From Entrophospora sp. SA101 (lineage: Eukaryota; Glomeromycota; Glomeromycetes; Entrophosporales; Entrophosporaceae): a stretch of 48,937 bases of DNA. The DNA is taken from the NCBI GenBank assembly GCA_958430865.1, contig CAUDNR010004118.1, positions 1-48,937 on the forward strand. Direction: 5' to 3'. The position numbers and the translations under genes are program-made. Positions 13,625-24,654 of this stretch are shown here, one piece after another (the stretch's first letter is position 1; the number at the start of each line of letters is the position of its first letter). Under the pieces are notes generated by a model, which saw only the letters and a list, made by a program, of their open reading frames with translations, searched no databases and was not told where the DNA came from.

Positions 13625-14103
13625 GTTTTTATTAATGTTATTATTAATGTTAACATGAAAAAAAAAAGATAGATAAACAATTTAGAATATCCAACCAAAT
13701 CAATTAATCTGGTTTCACATTAAAATTTTTTCTTTTAATATTTGTTGGGTCCACTTGGTCGCTGAACTTTCTTCGCCACAATGCCAACACGGTAAGCCAT
13801 TTAGATAAATCACGTGACAAGCAAGAGTCTTATTTTTTTTTGGATTTTACAAGACCAATAAAAAGTTTAGTGACTAAAAACCGTAACGCCAAGTATTTTT
13901 TTACAATATTAATATGTTTAAGAAATTTATTTAACCCAATTTGGTGACATGGAATTTAGTGCTAGCGAAATCCTAGCCAGGTTTGGGAAATATTTATATA
14001 AATGACGCAGTCACTGATTTTGGTATAAATATGGAAATATAATGAATGTTAAATTTTAATAAAAAAAAAACTCATCATCATATTAACAACGACAAAATAA
14101 AAA
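13625..14103. promoter_or_regulatory. divergent promoter between HIS1 and the WBP2-like gene
   Basis: 479 bp without coding signal that must hold the promoters of both genes. It contains an interrupted palindrome TGAC-gca-GTCA at 14003-14013, a CCAAT-type ccaataaaaag near 13855, and AT-rich tracts just before each start. A bZIP site would make sense for a histidine gene, which in yeast is under Gcn4, but the spacing is not the Gcn4 consensus. Confidence 0.5.
14003..14013. promoter_or_regulatory. TGACgcaGTCA spaced palindrome
   Basis: Half sites TGAC and GTCA separated by 3 bp, 91 bp before the WBP2-like start codon. The same 11-mer recurs at 27371-27381, and the inner 10-mer at 16285-16294 and 21100-21109 (the last two are the two arms of one duplication). 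A regulatory role is a hypothesis. Confidence 0.25.
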
Positions 14104-14787
14104 ATGTATTATATTAATACCTTACCAATCCGGTATATAAATGGCGAGAGACGCCCGATACCAGTCAAAGGAGAAGGTTATTACCACCAATATGAACCGG
14201 TAGAATTCACAATGGAAGTAAAGAATTCTGACGTGAAACACACAGCAATTGGTAGAATTTATTTAACAGACAAACGATTAATTTTCATTGCAGATAAATC
14301 TTCAAAGTTGAGTGGATTTGACACTTTTTATATAATTATGACGGATATCGTTTCCTCAGTTATGCCTCCAAAATTTACAACAACATATAGAAGTAAAACT
14401 GTCTTCTCCACGGAAATAACTTTAAAAAAATCAGTTTTGAAAATTTCTGTTAATTATTGTGGTGGATATGAACAAGATGCGGAGGCTAAAGGGATTTTTG
14501 AAGATTATTATGGAATGTTGACGGTTTCTTCTGCAAAACAAGCTAAAGCACAAGCATTAGCAGCAGCAGCAGCAGCAGGATCTTCTTCTTCCACTATTAC
14601 TATCACAGAAGGTGAAATAGAAAAATTGGGAATGGGGTCTGAATACATTATTAATTCTTCGTATTATAATGATGACTATCATGATTCAATAGTTAGTTCC
14701 AATCCTCCGCCTTATAAGCCTAATAATAATCCATCATCTCAGCATCTCCTTCATCATGTAGAGGAAGATTTGCCTCCATATCAATAA
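14104..14787 (+). CDS. WBP2-like GRAM-domain protein with PPxY motifs
   Basis: A single-exon frame of 227 residues. Residues about 30-130 form a GRAM/PH-like domain (GRIYLTDKRLIFIADKSSKL, the typical GRAM strand pair), preceded by a short N-terminal arm. A short Ala run and Ser/Thr linker follow. The C-terminus has NPPPYKP and a terminal LPPYQ, both PPxY ligands of WW domains. This order matches WW-domain-binding protein 2, which in animals acts as a coactivator and Nedd4/YAP partner; in fungi the likely partners are Rsp5-type ubiquitin ligases. That partner role is inferred from the motifs. The start ATG follows an AT-rich leader, and upstream frames are closed. The gene looks intact and diverges from HIS1. 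Confidence 0.85.
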   Translation: MYYINTLPIRYINGERRPIPVKGEGYYHQYEPVEFTMEVKNSDVKHTAIGRIYLTDKRLIFIADKSSKLSGFDTFYIIMTDIVSSVMPPKFTTTYRSKTVFSTEITLKKSVLKISVNYCGGYEQDAEAKGIFEDYYGMLTVSSAKQAKAQALAAAAAAGSSSSTITITEGEIEKLGMGSEYIINSSYYNDDYHDSIVSSNPPPYKPNNNPSSQHLLHHVEEDLPPYQ

Positions 14788-14892
14788 TAACATTTTTATT
14801 TATTATTATTATATATTCATTCTTGTGTATTTGTAATTTAATTTTATTTTTGTATAAAATATGATTTATTCATTCATTTATACTATTTATTT

Positions 14893-14932
14893 TATTCATT
14901 TATTTATTTTATTCATTTATTTATTTTATTCA
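14893..14932. repeat. 17-bp tandem repeat in the 3' region
   Basis: About 2.4 copies of attcatttatttatttt between the WBP2-like gene and the guanine deaminase pseudogene. Confidence 0.75.
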
Positions 14933-14997
14933 TACAATATTTTACATATTGACGATATAAATAAATAAATTATATATATAAATATGCCTGTGTATGT

Positions 14998-16125
14998 CTA
15001 TATATCAGTACAAGTCACTATCCTTCCTTTTACAAATACAGCTTTAAGATTTCGTTCATCACCAAGAAATATAAATTCTATCAATATTATTAAATAGTAA
15101 ATTTTGCAAGTTCTTTACCAATTGTAAAATTACTAATAACGTTTCGAAAATTCACCATCCATTGTTGTTAATTCTAAAAGTGTGAATATTGCTATCACCA
15201 TCATCTGATGATGCCATATAAATAACATGACTTGCTATACTTGCACTTCTTTATGGCATCTGGCATAGTATTTTCATTACCTCCGCCAACTTCTGTACCA
15301 AAGCCTACTTTAACATACCATAATTCAGTAATTGTCTAACATCACACACCCCAAATCTAAAGAGCAAATTTGAATTTGGACAATATGATTAGGGAATCAT
15401 ATTATGCAATAAAAAATTTACATATAACATTTAAAAATTACCATATTATGACTGTATTACAATACTTCATATAATACCTTATGTTAAATTTCCCAACCCT
15501 AAATGCGATATGCCAACTTTATGTTGTCCAAGTAGCTTTCTCTCTTTCAATGGACAAATGAATACCATGAGCTACGGTGATCATAAACTGTAGTATAATT
15601 CTTGATATAAGAAGACAATTCGCTAACGAACTCTAACTCTCTAATATTTCTGATAGGTATGATTGAATTGGTATATCATATTTTTGCTAGGATATCAAAT
15701 GAAATCTAATATTGGAGTCATGAAACATATTATTTAGACTTATTATCAATGTCAAAGATCATCATTGTTGTTATTATTACTATTACCACTAAGACTTAAA
15801 ACATATCCCACAAAATGTCATGTATCTTTAATACTAGATTCAACATCTCTTCAACATAATCAATTGGACTATCACGATCCATATTAATTTACAAAAAAAT
15901 GCTCGTTGACCTTCCTGATTAACCATACTAGCTTCCAAATTAATGGTTGCATAATAAACAGCTGTTGTAGTGCCACAACATAACAAATGGCTTATTGCAA
16001 TCGGATAGGTTCTCTTGGCGAAATCTATCAACGAATAATATTTTCAAGCAGTCAAGTAATGAAGGATCCATTCTAGTGCCAGCACCAGGATGTTGTGGAG
16101 TAATGATTTTTATGATTTTGTGTAT
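14998..16125 (-). pseudogene. guanine deaminase pseudogene, 5'-truncated
   Basis: Guanine deaminase converts guanine to xanthine (an amidohydrolase with zinc). On this strand one reads, in order: TPQHPGAGTRMDPSLLD (16095-16045), DFAKRTYPIAISHLLCCG (16027-15974), TTTAVYYATINLEASM, EGQRAFF, MDRDSPIDYVEEMLN, a degraded histidine region with VAHGIHLSIE near 15560, and a C-terminus IEFIFLGDERNLKAVFVKG ending at stop 14998-15000. The blocks occur in changing frames: one shift before DFAKR, another after QRAFF, plus stops, and the middle is shortened. The first catalytic HxH region is represented only by a blurred VHIH near 16120 and the N-terminus is absent. The family is clear and the gene is dead. 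The breakpoint at 16121 falls in its remnant N-terminus. Confidence 0.85.
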
Positions 16126-17399
16126 ATGTACAATATTAATAAATAATTTTATGCGATCAGATATTGATCCAGAGTTAATGTATCACGACAATTATGATTA
16201 AGCCTAGAAACGTCAAATCCATCCATCATCTTTAAATGATTTATAAAATTTTTTTTCAAAAATTCGTGCAACAAATTTTTTGATTGACTGCGTCCAATTT
16301 CTTCTTCCTAAAATTGACACGAATCAAGTTTTTATGTACTTTTTGACAACAAACAATGCAACAGTAATGGTAATTATACAATCGACTGGGACCTTAAACT
16401 ATTAATAAATGTGAGTCACCATGTCATTATATTGTATTTTTGGATATCCGGTATAAAGTTTGGCTGATATAGAGATATACCAAAACTCTATTTGGATATC
16501 GTATCCGTCATCAAAGTCTCAATTTGGATGTTTTACATTGCAAAATAAAACCTTGTAATCATAGTCATTTTGTATAACCTATGGTGATCTATGACATGTT
16601 ATAAATTACAGTATTTAGTACTTACTTCTCCCTACTGAATTGTGGATATCTGAAATATTTTGAATTTTTAATAATTAAACTGGCAATAAAAGGTAAGTGT
16701 ATAGAAACAATAAAAGGGGTTGATAAAGTTAACAAGGCTGAATGAAATAAACGAAGGTAAAAAGATATTTAGATTTTGAATATTTATTAATAAATAAGGA
16801 AGGTGTTTACATAATTTTAAATAGGCGACAACATCAAAAACGCGTAAAGAAAACGACGGTCTCCTGCGGATTTTGAAGATAAAATATTTTGCAAGTTTCT
16901 AAATATCCTCTATAAAATCAAAAAGGTTAATCCGACTTCAAAGAGCCTTAGGATATGATGCAAAAATTTGGAATGGCTATGGGGGTTCCAAGTTTTATTA
17001 AAAAATACATCTCGGTTTACCATAAAAACCTTTTATATATTCGGCGTGCTTTCGCTCTTGCCTGGGCCCGAAACTATATGGATGATAAAATTAATCGAAA
17101 AATAAGAGCAACAAAGCATGCACCAGGCCTGCCCCGGTAAAAAGAAGAACAACAAAAAAGAATAACAATTACAACAATCACAACATTTGGAATAGTTTCG
17201 GTGCATCAGGAAAGATTATGTGTCACATGCATGTTTTATTAACAAAGACAGCATATAATACGATCGTAAATTTTACACGCAAATTATATGTTTTCATCAA
17301 TAAAGTATGATTTTACTACTAGTTTTCCTGATTAACCCAGAAAGGAATACGATTTATCAGGAAACGAGATTGGACAACTAGAGGATGATTTATTAAATC
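16121..17399. repeat. segment A, 1,279 bp, source arm of the small inverted duplication
   Basis: Position x matches 37394 minus x in 19995-21273 on the opposite strand, without indels. The match stops at 16121 (16120 g against t) and at 17399. It carries the 61-codon frame at 16955 and an ACGCGT site at 16840-16845. No transposon-like ends or target-site duplications are visible. Confidence 0.95.
16955..17140 (+). CDS. 61-residue basic small frame, copy 1
   Basis: I do not recognise it. The frame starts MMQKFGMAMGVPSFIKKYI and ends HAPGLPR. It has a hydrophobic half, an aromatic stretch (YISVYHKNLLYI) and a basic tail with an RRAFALAWARNYMDD core. The base composition of this block (gggcccgaaac, gcaccaggcctgcccc) is much more GC-rich than its surroundings, which favours coding DNA or a remnant of it. 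No intron or upstream exon can be defined. It may be a fragment of a larger gene. An identical inverted copy lies at 20254-20439. Confidence 0.4.
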   Translation: MMQKFGMAMGVPSFIKKYISVYHKNLLYIRRAFALAWARNYMDDKINRKIRATKHAPGLPR

Positions 17400-18105
17400 T
17401 GACATCTAAGCTTTAATACGTTAGATTTAACATCATTTATTTTATTTTCGTTTTCAGATCCCAAAGATCTTAAAAATCATTTGCATAATCTTGGTATTTA
17501 TTATTATTTTGGAACAATAACATCAATCGCTTATACTGTACACAAGGAGAGAGTTCCACTAAATGTTTAGTCGGAATACTTTATGCTTAATCTGTACCTC
17601 CGTATGCAAATAATCACAATTTTTCAAACGTGTTTAAAAAATTAAGTCAAATTCAAAAACGGTTGGTGATTGGATTTGAAAATGATCCCGAGGCTGAATG
17701 TTAACAATGGCATGTAGAATTTTTTGTTTGGTTCAAGTGACGATCCGTTTGATTCTAAACATTAATATTAACAAGTCAAAGAATCAAATTTAAAACATTT
17801 GGAAAAGTCATAACCTTTCCCACGAAAAAAGACCCCCATACTCTATATTATTATATCACTTATCTTTTTTGTCGTTATTTAATCCTTTCCTTGAATATGA
17901 GCACCATTGTTTCCACTATTGTATCGTGCCTATTAGAAGATTCACGATGATTGTGCAATGCGTATTATAATAATTGCATCGCTCAAGTATAAAAGATACT
18001 AGGACCATGCAAAAATGAAATTTTTAACATTTGGGATATTTATTTTTGTTGCATTTTAATCTGATGGTTCCATTGCATCGCCGTCTAATTGGTTCCTTCT
18101 TTTTT

Positions 18106-18128
18106 GTGTATGTGTGTGTGTGTGTGTG
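18106..18128. repeat. (tg)n microsatellite
   Basis: An uninterrupted run of about ten tg units following tgtgta. Confidence 0.95.
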
Positions 18129-18175
18129 AATACGCGCCTCCCAATTGCAAGTCGTATATAGATCCGAAAATTTAA

Positions 18176-18352
18176 ATGAATAATAAATCTGATTGTCTAT
18201 TTGGGGTGTCAGATTTAATTAAAATCTTCCTTCTACAAACATGCAACCGTATCTTCATATCCATGGAAATTCTTCAGGTAACAATATCAATGATTATTAC
18301 CCTTAATAAACTCTTCCATGGGTAAAGTAATTAGAACATGTTGGTAGGCTTT
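18176..18352. repeat. dispersed repeat, copy 1
   Basis: Shares with 35161-35312, in the same order: atgaataataaatctgat, gtgtcagatttaattaaaat, acaaacatgcaa, atggaa and gaacatgttgg.aggcttt. The blocks aaatctga and tcagattt can pair as a small hairpin. It looks like the end of a multi-copy element whose body I cannot delimit. Confidence 0.7.
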
Positions 18353-18476
18353 GATCGAATAAAAGGCTTTAATAGCCATTATTCATTGAAAACAACTCGA
18401 TTTCTAGGCTTTGACAGCCGTCATCGACAACAACTCAATTTCTAGGCTTTAACAGCCGTCATTGACAACAACTCAA
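18346..18476. repeat. 38-bp minisatellite
   Basis: Units start at 18401 and 18439 with tttctaggcttt, then aacagccgtc or gacagccgtc, then gacaacaactcaa. A diverged unit precedes them at 18364 (aggctttaatagccattatt) and a stub at 18346. Confidence 0.85.
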
Positions 18477-19291
18477 TTGATAAATTTCATTCAGGGCCAT
18501 GGCATCCCCCCCTGAAAAATTTAAATCGCGTCATCGTATCTTCGGGGTCGTCAGTCAGATTAGCCTTTGTTACCCAGGAAGATAAGAACAACTGTAATTT
18601 TTAATAATCAAGTATCGTCTTTTGGTGTTTCCAGAGCAGGTTTTCCATCTTCAATACTTAAAAAAATATAATAGTTTATTGAAAAATAGATATTATGACA
18701 GTTGATTTAAAATGAGCAGATATAATGTTTTGAATAATAATATAGTTAGATTTAAAATAAAGTTGCTTTTTTTACCTTATAATAATTAATAAACAAAATA
18801 TACCGTTATGATAAAGGAGCGAATATAACTGTCATCTAAAATTAAAGCCCTTACGTGGAGCAAAAACAAAAGGAAAGGGGTTACTCCTTAAAACAATAAT
18901 AATTAATATTCTTATTATCGAGTCGTGTTCGTGTTATTTTTGTGCGACGGCAACATTTAACAATTTATTATAGCCTGCAGTACTGAGTTATGACAATTAC
19001 CGCCTGGGTGGATATTTGTATTAGCATGACATGTTAATGTGGTATATAGCAAAGATAAATGAATGATCGGCAGTACACAATTATTTTTTTGAATAATAGA
19101 TTTTGTCATAATTAACAACAGCAACAAAGGTGCACCAATTGTTGGCACGAGAGAAAGAATTTTCATTCCTCAACAAAAATAGATCGGATAAGTTATTTGA
19201 GTAAAATTTTTAATAAATATTTATTTTAAAATATATCATATACCATACATCATATAGCATCGAAATACACCAAATAATCCATCCATCAGTT

Positions 19292-19796
19292 ATGTTTGAT
19301 TTTACACAAGAACAACCATTAAAAGATATCTATCACAATACAGAAAAGCAAGCTGTTGCACCTTTGCTAGATATTGGTCAATGTCAACTTGGCAAAATTA
19401 TTGGAAATGCCTTCTATTGCGTGTAAATGAAGTTGCAATTTTTTATACATATACATTGATTGGTAAAATATATTAAAGAATATTGGAAATTTAGATATAA
19501 TGGATAAATATAAATATAAATTATTAGGGAACCAGTTGGTAAATATTTTCTTCGATTATGTACAACGACACCATGCGAAAATGAAATTCACACTTGGTAA
19601 ATTATTTACATTAGTGGAAGTTGATGACCACTATGTATGATTTTATTTATGTGAAAAAAGAAATATTATTCAAAAAATAATTATAGAAAGATTTGACACC
19701 AGAAACAACAACCAAGATTCTTGATAAAATAAAATTACCTAAACTTGTGCCACAAATAGGTCCGACCACTTAACGAGCGAACCTATATGGACTGAT
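19292..19796 (+). pseudogene. complex I 24-kDa subunit (NDUFV2-type) pseudogene
   Basis: NDUFV2 carries the N1a 2Fe-2S cluster of mitochondrial complex I. Reading across frames gives FDFTQEQPLKDIYHNTEKQA, then VAPLLDIGQCQLG (normally MPLLDLGQRQ), a degraded EMPS..VNEVA.FYTY region near 19405-19455, an intron with GT-AG ends (about 19462-19529), then EPVGKYFLRLCTTTPCENEI with the first cluster cysteines, a LTLVEVD remnant, and KDLTPETTTKILDKIKLPKL followed by PQIGPTT and a stop. Much of the middle, including the third and fourth cluster cysteines, is missing, and frames change several times. The retained intron means it came from a DNA duplication or a decayed gene, not from mRNA. It has no mitochondrial presequence visible. 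Confidence 0.85.
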
Positions 19797-19994
19797 TTTT
19801 AAAACTCTATTTATTAATGTCATGGTAATCTATAATTTTAAAACACATATATATGTTTCTTCCACTTGAACTTTAATTTATTATTATATAACCTGTAATA
19901 TTTGAATACTTGACAATAATTTGTTAGCAGAAGAGGAAGGTGACAAGTTTCCTTTATGTGAAAATTAGAAGAGGAACTTGGAGAGATCCCTTCT
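19446..19994 (+). repeat. segment B, 549 bp, first copy
   Basis: Identical, as far as read, to 21264-21812 (offset 1818). It contains the 3' half of the NDUFV2 relic. The copy stops at 19994, exactly one base before the inverted copy of segment A begins. Confidence 0.95.
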
Positions 19995-21273
19995 GATTTA
20001 ATAAATCATCCTCTAGTTGTCCAATCTCGTTTCCTGATAAATCGTATTCCTTTCTGGGTTAATCAGGAAAACTAGTAGTAAAATCATACTTTATTGATGA
20101 AAACATATAATTTGCGTGTAAAATTTACGATCGTATTATATGCTGTCTTTGTTAATAAAACATGCATGTGACACATAATCTTTCCTGATGCACCGAAACT
20201 ATTCCAAATGTTGTGATTGTTGTAATTGTTATTCTTTTTTGTTGTTCTTCTTTTTACCGGGGCAGGCCTGGTGCATGCTTTGTTGCTCTTATTTTTCGAT
20301 TAATTTTATCATCCATATAGTTTCGGGCCCAGGCAAGAGCGAAAGCACGCCGAATATATAAAAGGTTTTTATGGTAAACCGAGATGTATTTTTTAATAAA
20401 ACTTGGAACCCCCATAGCCATTCCAAATTTTTGCATCATATCCTAAGGCTCTTTGAAGTCGGATTAACCTTTTTGATTTTATAGAGGATATTTAGAAACT
20501 TGCAAAATATTTTATCTTCAAAATCCGCAGGAGACCGTCGTTTTCTTTACGCGTTTTTGATGTTGTCGCCTATTTAAAATTATGTAAACACCTTCCTTAT
20601 TTATTAATAAATATTCAAAATCTAAATATCTTTTTACCTTCGTTTATTTCATTCAGCCTTGTTAACTTTATCAACCCCTTTTATTGTTTCTATACACTTA
20701 CCTTTTATTGCCAGTTTAATTATTAAAAATTCAAAATATTTCAGATATCCACAATTCAGTAGGGAGAAGTAAGTACTAAATACTGTAATTTATAACATGT
20801 CATAGATCACCATAGGTTATACAAAATGACTATGATTACAAGGTTTTATTTTGCAATGTAAAACATCCAAATTGAGACTTTGATGACGGATACGATATCC
20901 AAATAGAGTTTTGGTATATCTCTATATCAGCCAAACTTTATACCGGATATCCAAAAATACAATATAATGACATGGTGACTCACATTTATTAATAGTTTAA
21001 GGTCCCAGTCGATTGTATAATTACCATTACTGTTGCATTGTTTGTTGTCAAAAAGTACATAAAAACTTGATTCGTGTCAATTTTAGGAAGAAGAAATTGG
21101 ACGCAGTCAATCAAAAAATTTGTTGCACGAATTTTTGAAAAAAAATTTTATAAATCATTTAAAGATGATGGATGGATTTGACGTTTCTAGGCTTAATCAT
21201 AATTGTCGTGATACATTAACTCTGGATCAATATCTGATCGCATAAAATTATTTATTAATATTGTACATATACA
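19995..21273. repeat. segment A', inverted copy of 16121-17399
   Basis: Reverse complement of segment A, inserted between two copies of segment B. Its right end shares the 10-mer tacatataca (21264-21273) with the start of segment B at 19446. The left junction at 19994/19995 has no shared bases. Confidence 0.95.
20254..20439 (-). CDS. 61-residue basic small frame, copy 2
   Basis: Identical to the frame at 16955-17140, in the inverted copy of segment A. Its persistence only reflects the duplication and does not argue that it is expressed. Confidence 0.35.
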   Translation of the reverse strand: MMQKFGMAMGVPSFIKKYISVYHKNLLYIRRAFALAWARNYMDDKINRKIRATKHAPGLPR

Positions 21274-21812
21274 TTGATTGGTAAAATATATTAAAGAATA
21301 TTGGAAATTTAGATATAATGGATAAATATAAATATAAATTATTAGGGAACCAGTTGGTAAATATTTTCTTCGATTATGTACAACGACACCATGCGAAAAT
21401 GAAATTCACACTTGGTAAATTATTTACATTAGTGGAAGTTGATGACCACTATGTATGATTTTATTTATGTGAAAAAAGAAATATTATTCAAAAAATAATT
21501 ATAGAAAGATTTGACACCAGAAACAACAACCAAGATTCTTGATAAAATAAAATTACCTAAACTTGTGCCACAAATAGGTCCGACCACTTAACGAGCGAAC
21601 CTATATGGACTGATTTTTAAAACTCTATTTATTAATGTCATGGTAATCTATAATTTTAAAACACATATATATGTTTCTTCCACTTGAACTTTAATTTATT
21701 ATTATATAACCTGTAATATTTGAATACTTGACAATAATTTGTTAGCAGAAGAGGAAGGTGACAAGTTTCCTTTATGTGAAAATTAGAAGAGGAACTTGGA
21801 GAGATCCCTTCT
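21264..21812 (+). repeat. segment B, second copy
   Basis: Direct repeat of 19446-19994. After 21812 the sequence runs into unique DNA (agatagggttttgag), which was presumably the original neighbour of segment B before the 1,818-bp insertion. Confidence 0.95.
21349..21614 (+). pseudogene. NDUFV2-type pseudogene, duplicated 3' half
   Basis: Carries EPVGKYFLRLCTTTPCENEI through KLPKLVPQIGPTT, identical to the copy at 19531-19796, and lacks the N-terminal half. This was generated by the segment B duplication and not by an independent decay. Confidence 0.85.
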
Positions 21813-22822
21813 AGATAGGGTTTTGAGTACTACGACTTGTATCAATGAGTCTTTAATTCTGAGCATTGTCAAATACTGTTCAACTTAATTTCTTTTCTAA
21901 TCATGATAATGTATAGTATCTTCCTAATCCTTTTCACTGATACTGTAATGTAACTATTTTTGCATAACAAAACATATAAATAATAAAACTATCAACATAA
22001 AGAATAAATATTTCTTGAATAATTATTTTCTTGGCCGTTGAATTGATTTAAAGTGATTTGATGAGGATAGCGACGAATTGCTATGTATTGATTGAACGAT
22101 GAATTGATATAGAATTGGAGTGAGGTGATATTTTGAAAATGATTTGAAATCATCGAAAAGTTAAAGCCATGTATTTACCACGGACGTGATCTCACAACAC
22201 ACAAACAATATCTGATCTTCAAATTGGTATAAAAAACATGATTCTTTTTTTGTAACTCGATTATTTAAATTTTGATTTTTACATGAATTTCTATCAAAAA
22301 TGTAATTCTCCTGGACCAACTATAACCATCCATACACCATATCAAGCATTATGACTTATGTGGTGGTTTTTACCATCAATTCATACTTAAATCAATCGAT
22401 TCAAATGATTTGCTTTTTGGAGCTTATGTATTTATTATTTCCTAATACATAGCTGATAAATTCATTGGTCTTGGTGTATATTACTTCTTCTTCCCATTTA
22501 TGGTAGTATTCGTATTAGACTTCTTTATCCCGAGTATAATTATTTTGCTCTTAGCTAAGTTATCATAAATGTATTAATGTATAATACTCGTATGAAATAA
22601 TACAGAAATCAGTCCCATTTATAGGCGTTTGAACTGCTCAAAAAGGCTTATGGTTTGATAGAAGCTTTAGGGCAACATAGAATTACAATTATTATATCAA
22701 GCAAATCATATAATCTAACCAATTCATCAAATACAATTTAATCTAATAACAATCAAAAAAAATTATGTTTTATCGATCGACCATTTTGCTGTTGTTGTTG
22801 AATAGTTGCAATATGTAACATT
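21813..22822. other. stretch without a supportable gene; membrane-protein-like trace
   Basis: Around 22400-22565 a frame interrupted by one stop reads as very hydrophobic segments (LGVYYFFFPFMVVFVLDFF, then a second Ile/Leu-rich one), which could be a remnant of a membrane protein. I cannot name it. The remainder is AT-rich. Confidence 0.35.
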
Positions 22823-23050
22823 TTAACTTTGAATTAGCGGTTCTTTTGGATACAGTGGAGTTTTTTTTGGATGCCCTTCATTTTCATATGGATAGTCAGG
22901 AACTTGGCGATTGACACAATCATTAGATGAAGACGATGGTTGTGATGGTTGTGGTTCACACCATGTTGTAATGTTACTAATAATATGACCATTGCCAAAA
23001 ATGGTTGATGTACCACCTTTTAGCATCATCACCAGAATACTCATTTTCAA
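22823..23050 (-). CDS. small unrecognised frame
   Basis: 75 codons with a Met/Leu-rich start (MKMSILVMMLKGGTSTIFGN), a Ser/Pro-rich middle and a Pro/Tyr/Glu-rich end (PDYPYENEGHPKK). The amino-acid composition is more protein-like than that of its neighbours, and gaaatgaa-type upstream sequence allows a start at 23050 or 23044. It may be the last exon of a larger gene or a relic. No family recognised. Confidence 0.3.
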   Translation of the reverse strand: MKMSILVMMLKGGTSTIFGNGHIISNITTWCEPQPSQPSSSSNDCVNRQVPDYPYENEGHPKKTPLYPKEPLIQS

Positions 23051-24654
23051 AAAAATTTATTTCTGCAAACCTAGAATCTGGAGCAAAACTTGCACGTTCT
23101 CATCTGTTTCAGTTTTTCTATTAGTTTTTATTTGAACTGCTGTGTTGGCATTTTTTTTTTTTTGATCAATGATGACAAAGAAGAAGCGGCGGATGTGGAA
23201 GGAATATCAAACATATTTTCAAAAAATCCTTTTTCATTTCAGCATTTTTTTTCTGGTGGCAGGTTCGGTTATTTTTTTAACCATCTGTTCAATAAATTAG
23301 ATGCGATCTCAGCAACACCAGGTACACTTGACTTTTTTATCAATTTATTATTGACAATTCTATCTAGGCAACAACTTAATCTTGATGAATGAGATTTCCA
23401 AATCAACTAATAAATGCTCTATAGCTTTCAAGGTTTAAAAAGTAATTGATCATCAGGCAACGTTACCTCTTCCTTTATCGAGTTTCTTAAAACGTAACTA
23501 CACCTTTCTTTACTAGTTTTTGTAAAGTGATTGGATCATGTGTCTGAATTAATATAATATATTAATAACATGGTCACGATAAATTCTTCTTTACTTTACA
23601 AAGAAACTCACAAACATAGCCGGCAGATTTTATATGTTGTTGTTGTTGTTGTTTCAGCCTCAACAGGTTCACCAAGTAAATAAATAAATAATTAACTAAA
23701 TGATCTTGGTTTCTAAAATCATTATAAACGGTATTTTTTTCTCTTGTTCTAGTTCTCTAACAATACTTATTTGATTCTATTATAGTCGATTTTATATTTT
23801 TCCTGTATACTTTTAGTGGATTCTTTTTTTTTTGTTCTCATTGTTCCATCTGTAAGAAACTGTCCACTAGCATGGATCAGGTTTGCTTCTCCTTAAAACT
23901 TTCATTATAATATATTAAATATGATTTGCACCTCATCCTAACCAACAATAATAGTAACAGATTTCTTGTTTTTCCATTTTTTTCAACAATGACCCAGGGA
24001 TCTCCAAATAACATTTAAAGCCTTTTAAGTGCAATAGATTTCCAATGTGCTTCATATTTGTCAGACTCTCTGGAACAGTGAAGGAGAATGAAGGAGAAAT
24101 GTCTGAAATTTTTAGGAGGGACTAGAATAGTGGAAATTTAAAATGTTACACGAATTTTTTTATATGTGCAACAATACACGGCAAACATTCTGGCAATAAA
24201 AAAGCAAGTGATAAACTAGATTTGAATTGGATCTGAACTTGATCTCCAATTTAGAGAGGTAACTACTATATAATGGTGAAGTTTCAGGAGCAATGGGTTC
24301 TATATAACATTTCGCATAACAACAAACTTCACTATGCTGGAGGGACTTCAATTGACCCCACTGCTGCACATGATCATGATCGGAAAATCAGTCAGTAATG
24401 AGATTGTGTAAAAACATTATTATTATTGCCGTCATCATCAATGATCAATGCTGATAAGATAATCTTATTATTATTCATTAGTATTATACATAATTTTGAA
24501 TCAATCTCGTGTAATGTAAACTTTGTTACACAGTCTTGAATCATTTAAATCATTTTTGGTCAATATAATAATAATAATAAATAAATATTCTCTTTTATTT
24601 TTGATATTATCGATTATTAATTTATAAAAAAAAAGATTCAAGAATATTACAAAA
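23051..24654. other. stretch with scattered short frames only
   Basis: A frame at about 23172-23392 (DDKEEAADVEGISNIFSKNP and a hydrophobic end) is the longest, but it has no recognisable domain and T-rich flanks. A (ttg)n run lies near 23634-23652. Weak protein-like pieces near 23860-24110 carry stops. No gene is called. Confidence 0.4.

Larger units (their letters stand above)
17400..19291. other. non-coding stretch with repeats between segment A and the NDUFV2 relic
   Basis: No gene can be supported. Contents: a (tg)n run at 18106-18128, a dispersed repeat block at 18176-18352, a 38-bp minisatellite at 18346-18476, and a GC-richer piece around 18490-18560 (gggccatggcatcccccc). At 18015 an ATG is followed by a signal-peptide-like MKFLTFGIFIFVAF and then an immediate stop; this could be a ruined secreted-protein start. 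Confidence 0.5.

Noticed and set aside
15995..16201. 68-codon plus-strand frame
   Set aside because: Overlaps the guanine deaminase pseudogene in antisense and has no protein features.
18015..18059. Signal-peptide-like MKFLTFGIFIFVAF start
   Set aside because: Stops after 14 codons and continues only weakly; too little for a gene call.
16121..21273. Inverted pair as the long terminal inverted repeats of a transposon
   Set aside because: The inner ends are unrelated to known termini, there are no target-site duplications, and flanking duplication of segment B is better explained by template switching.
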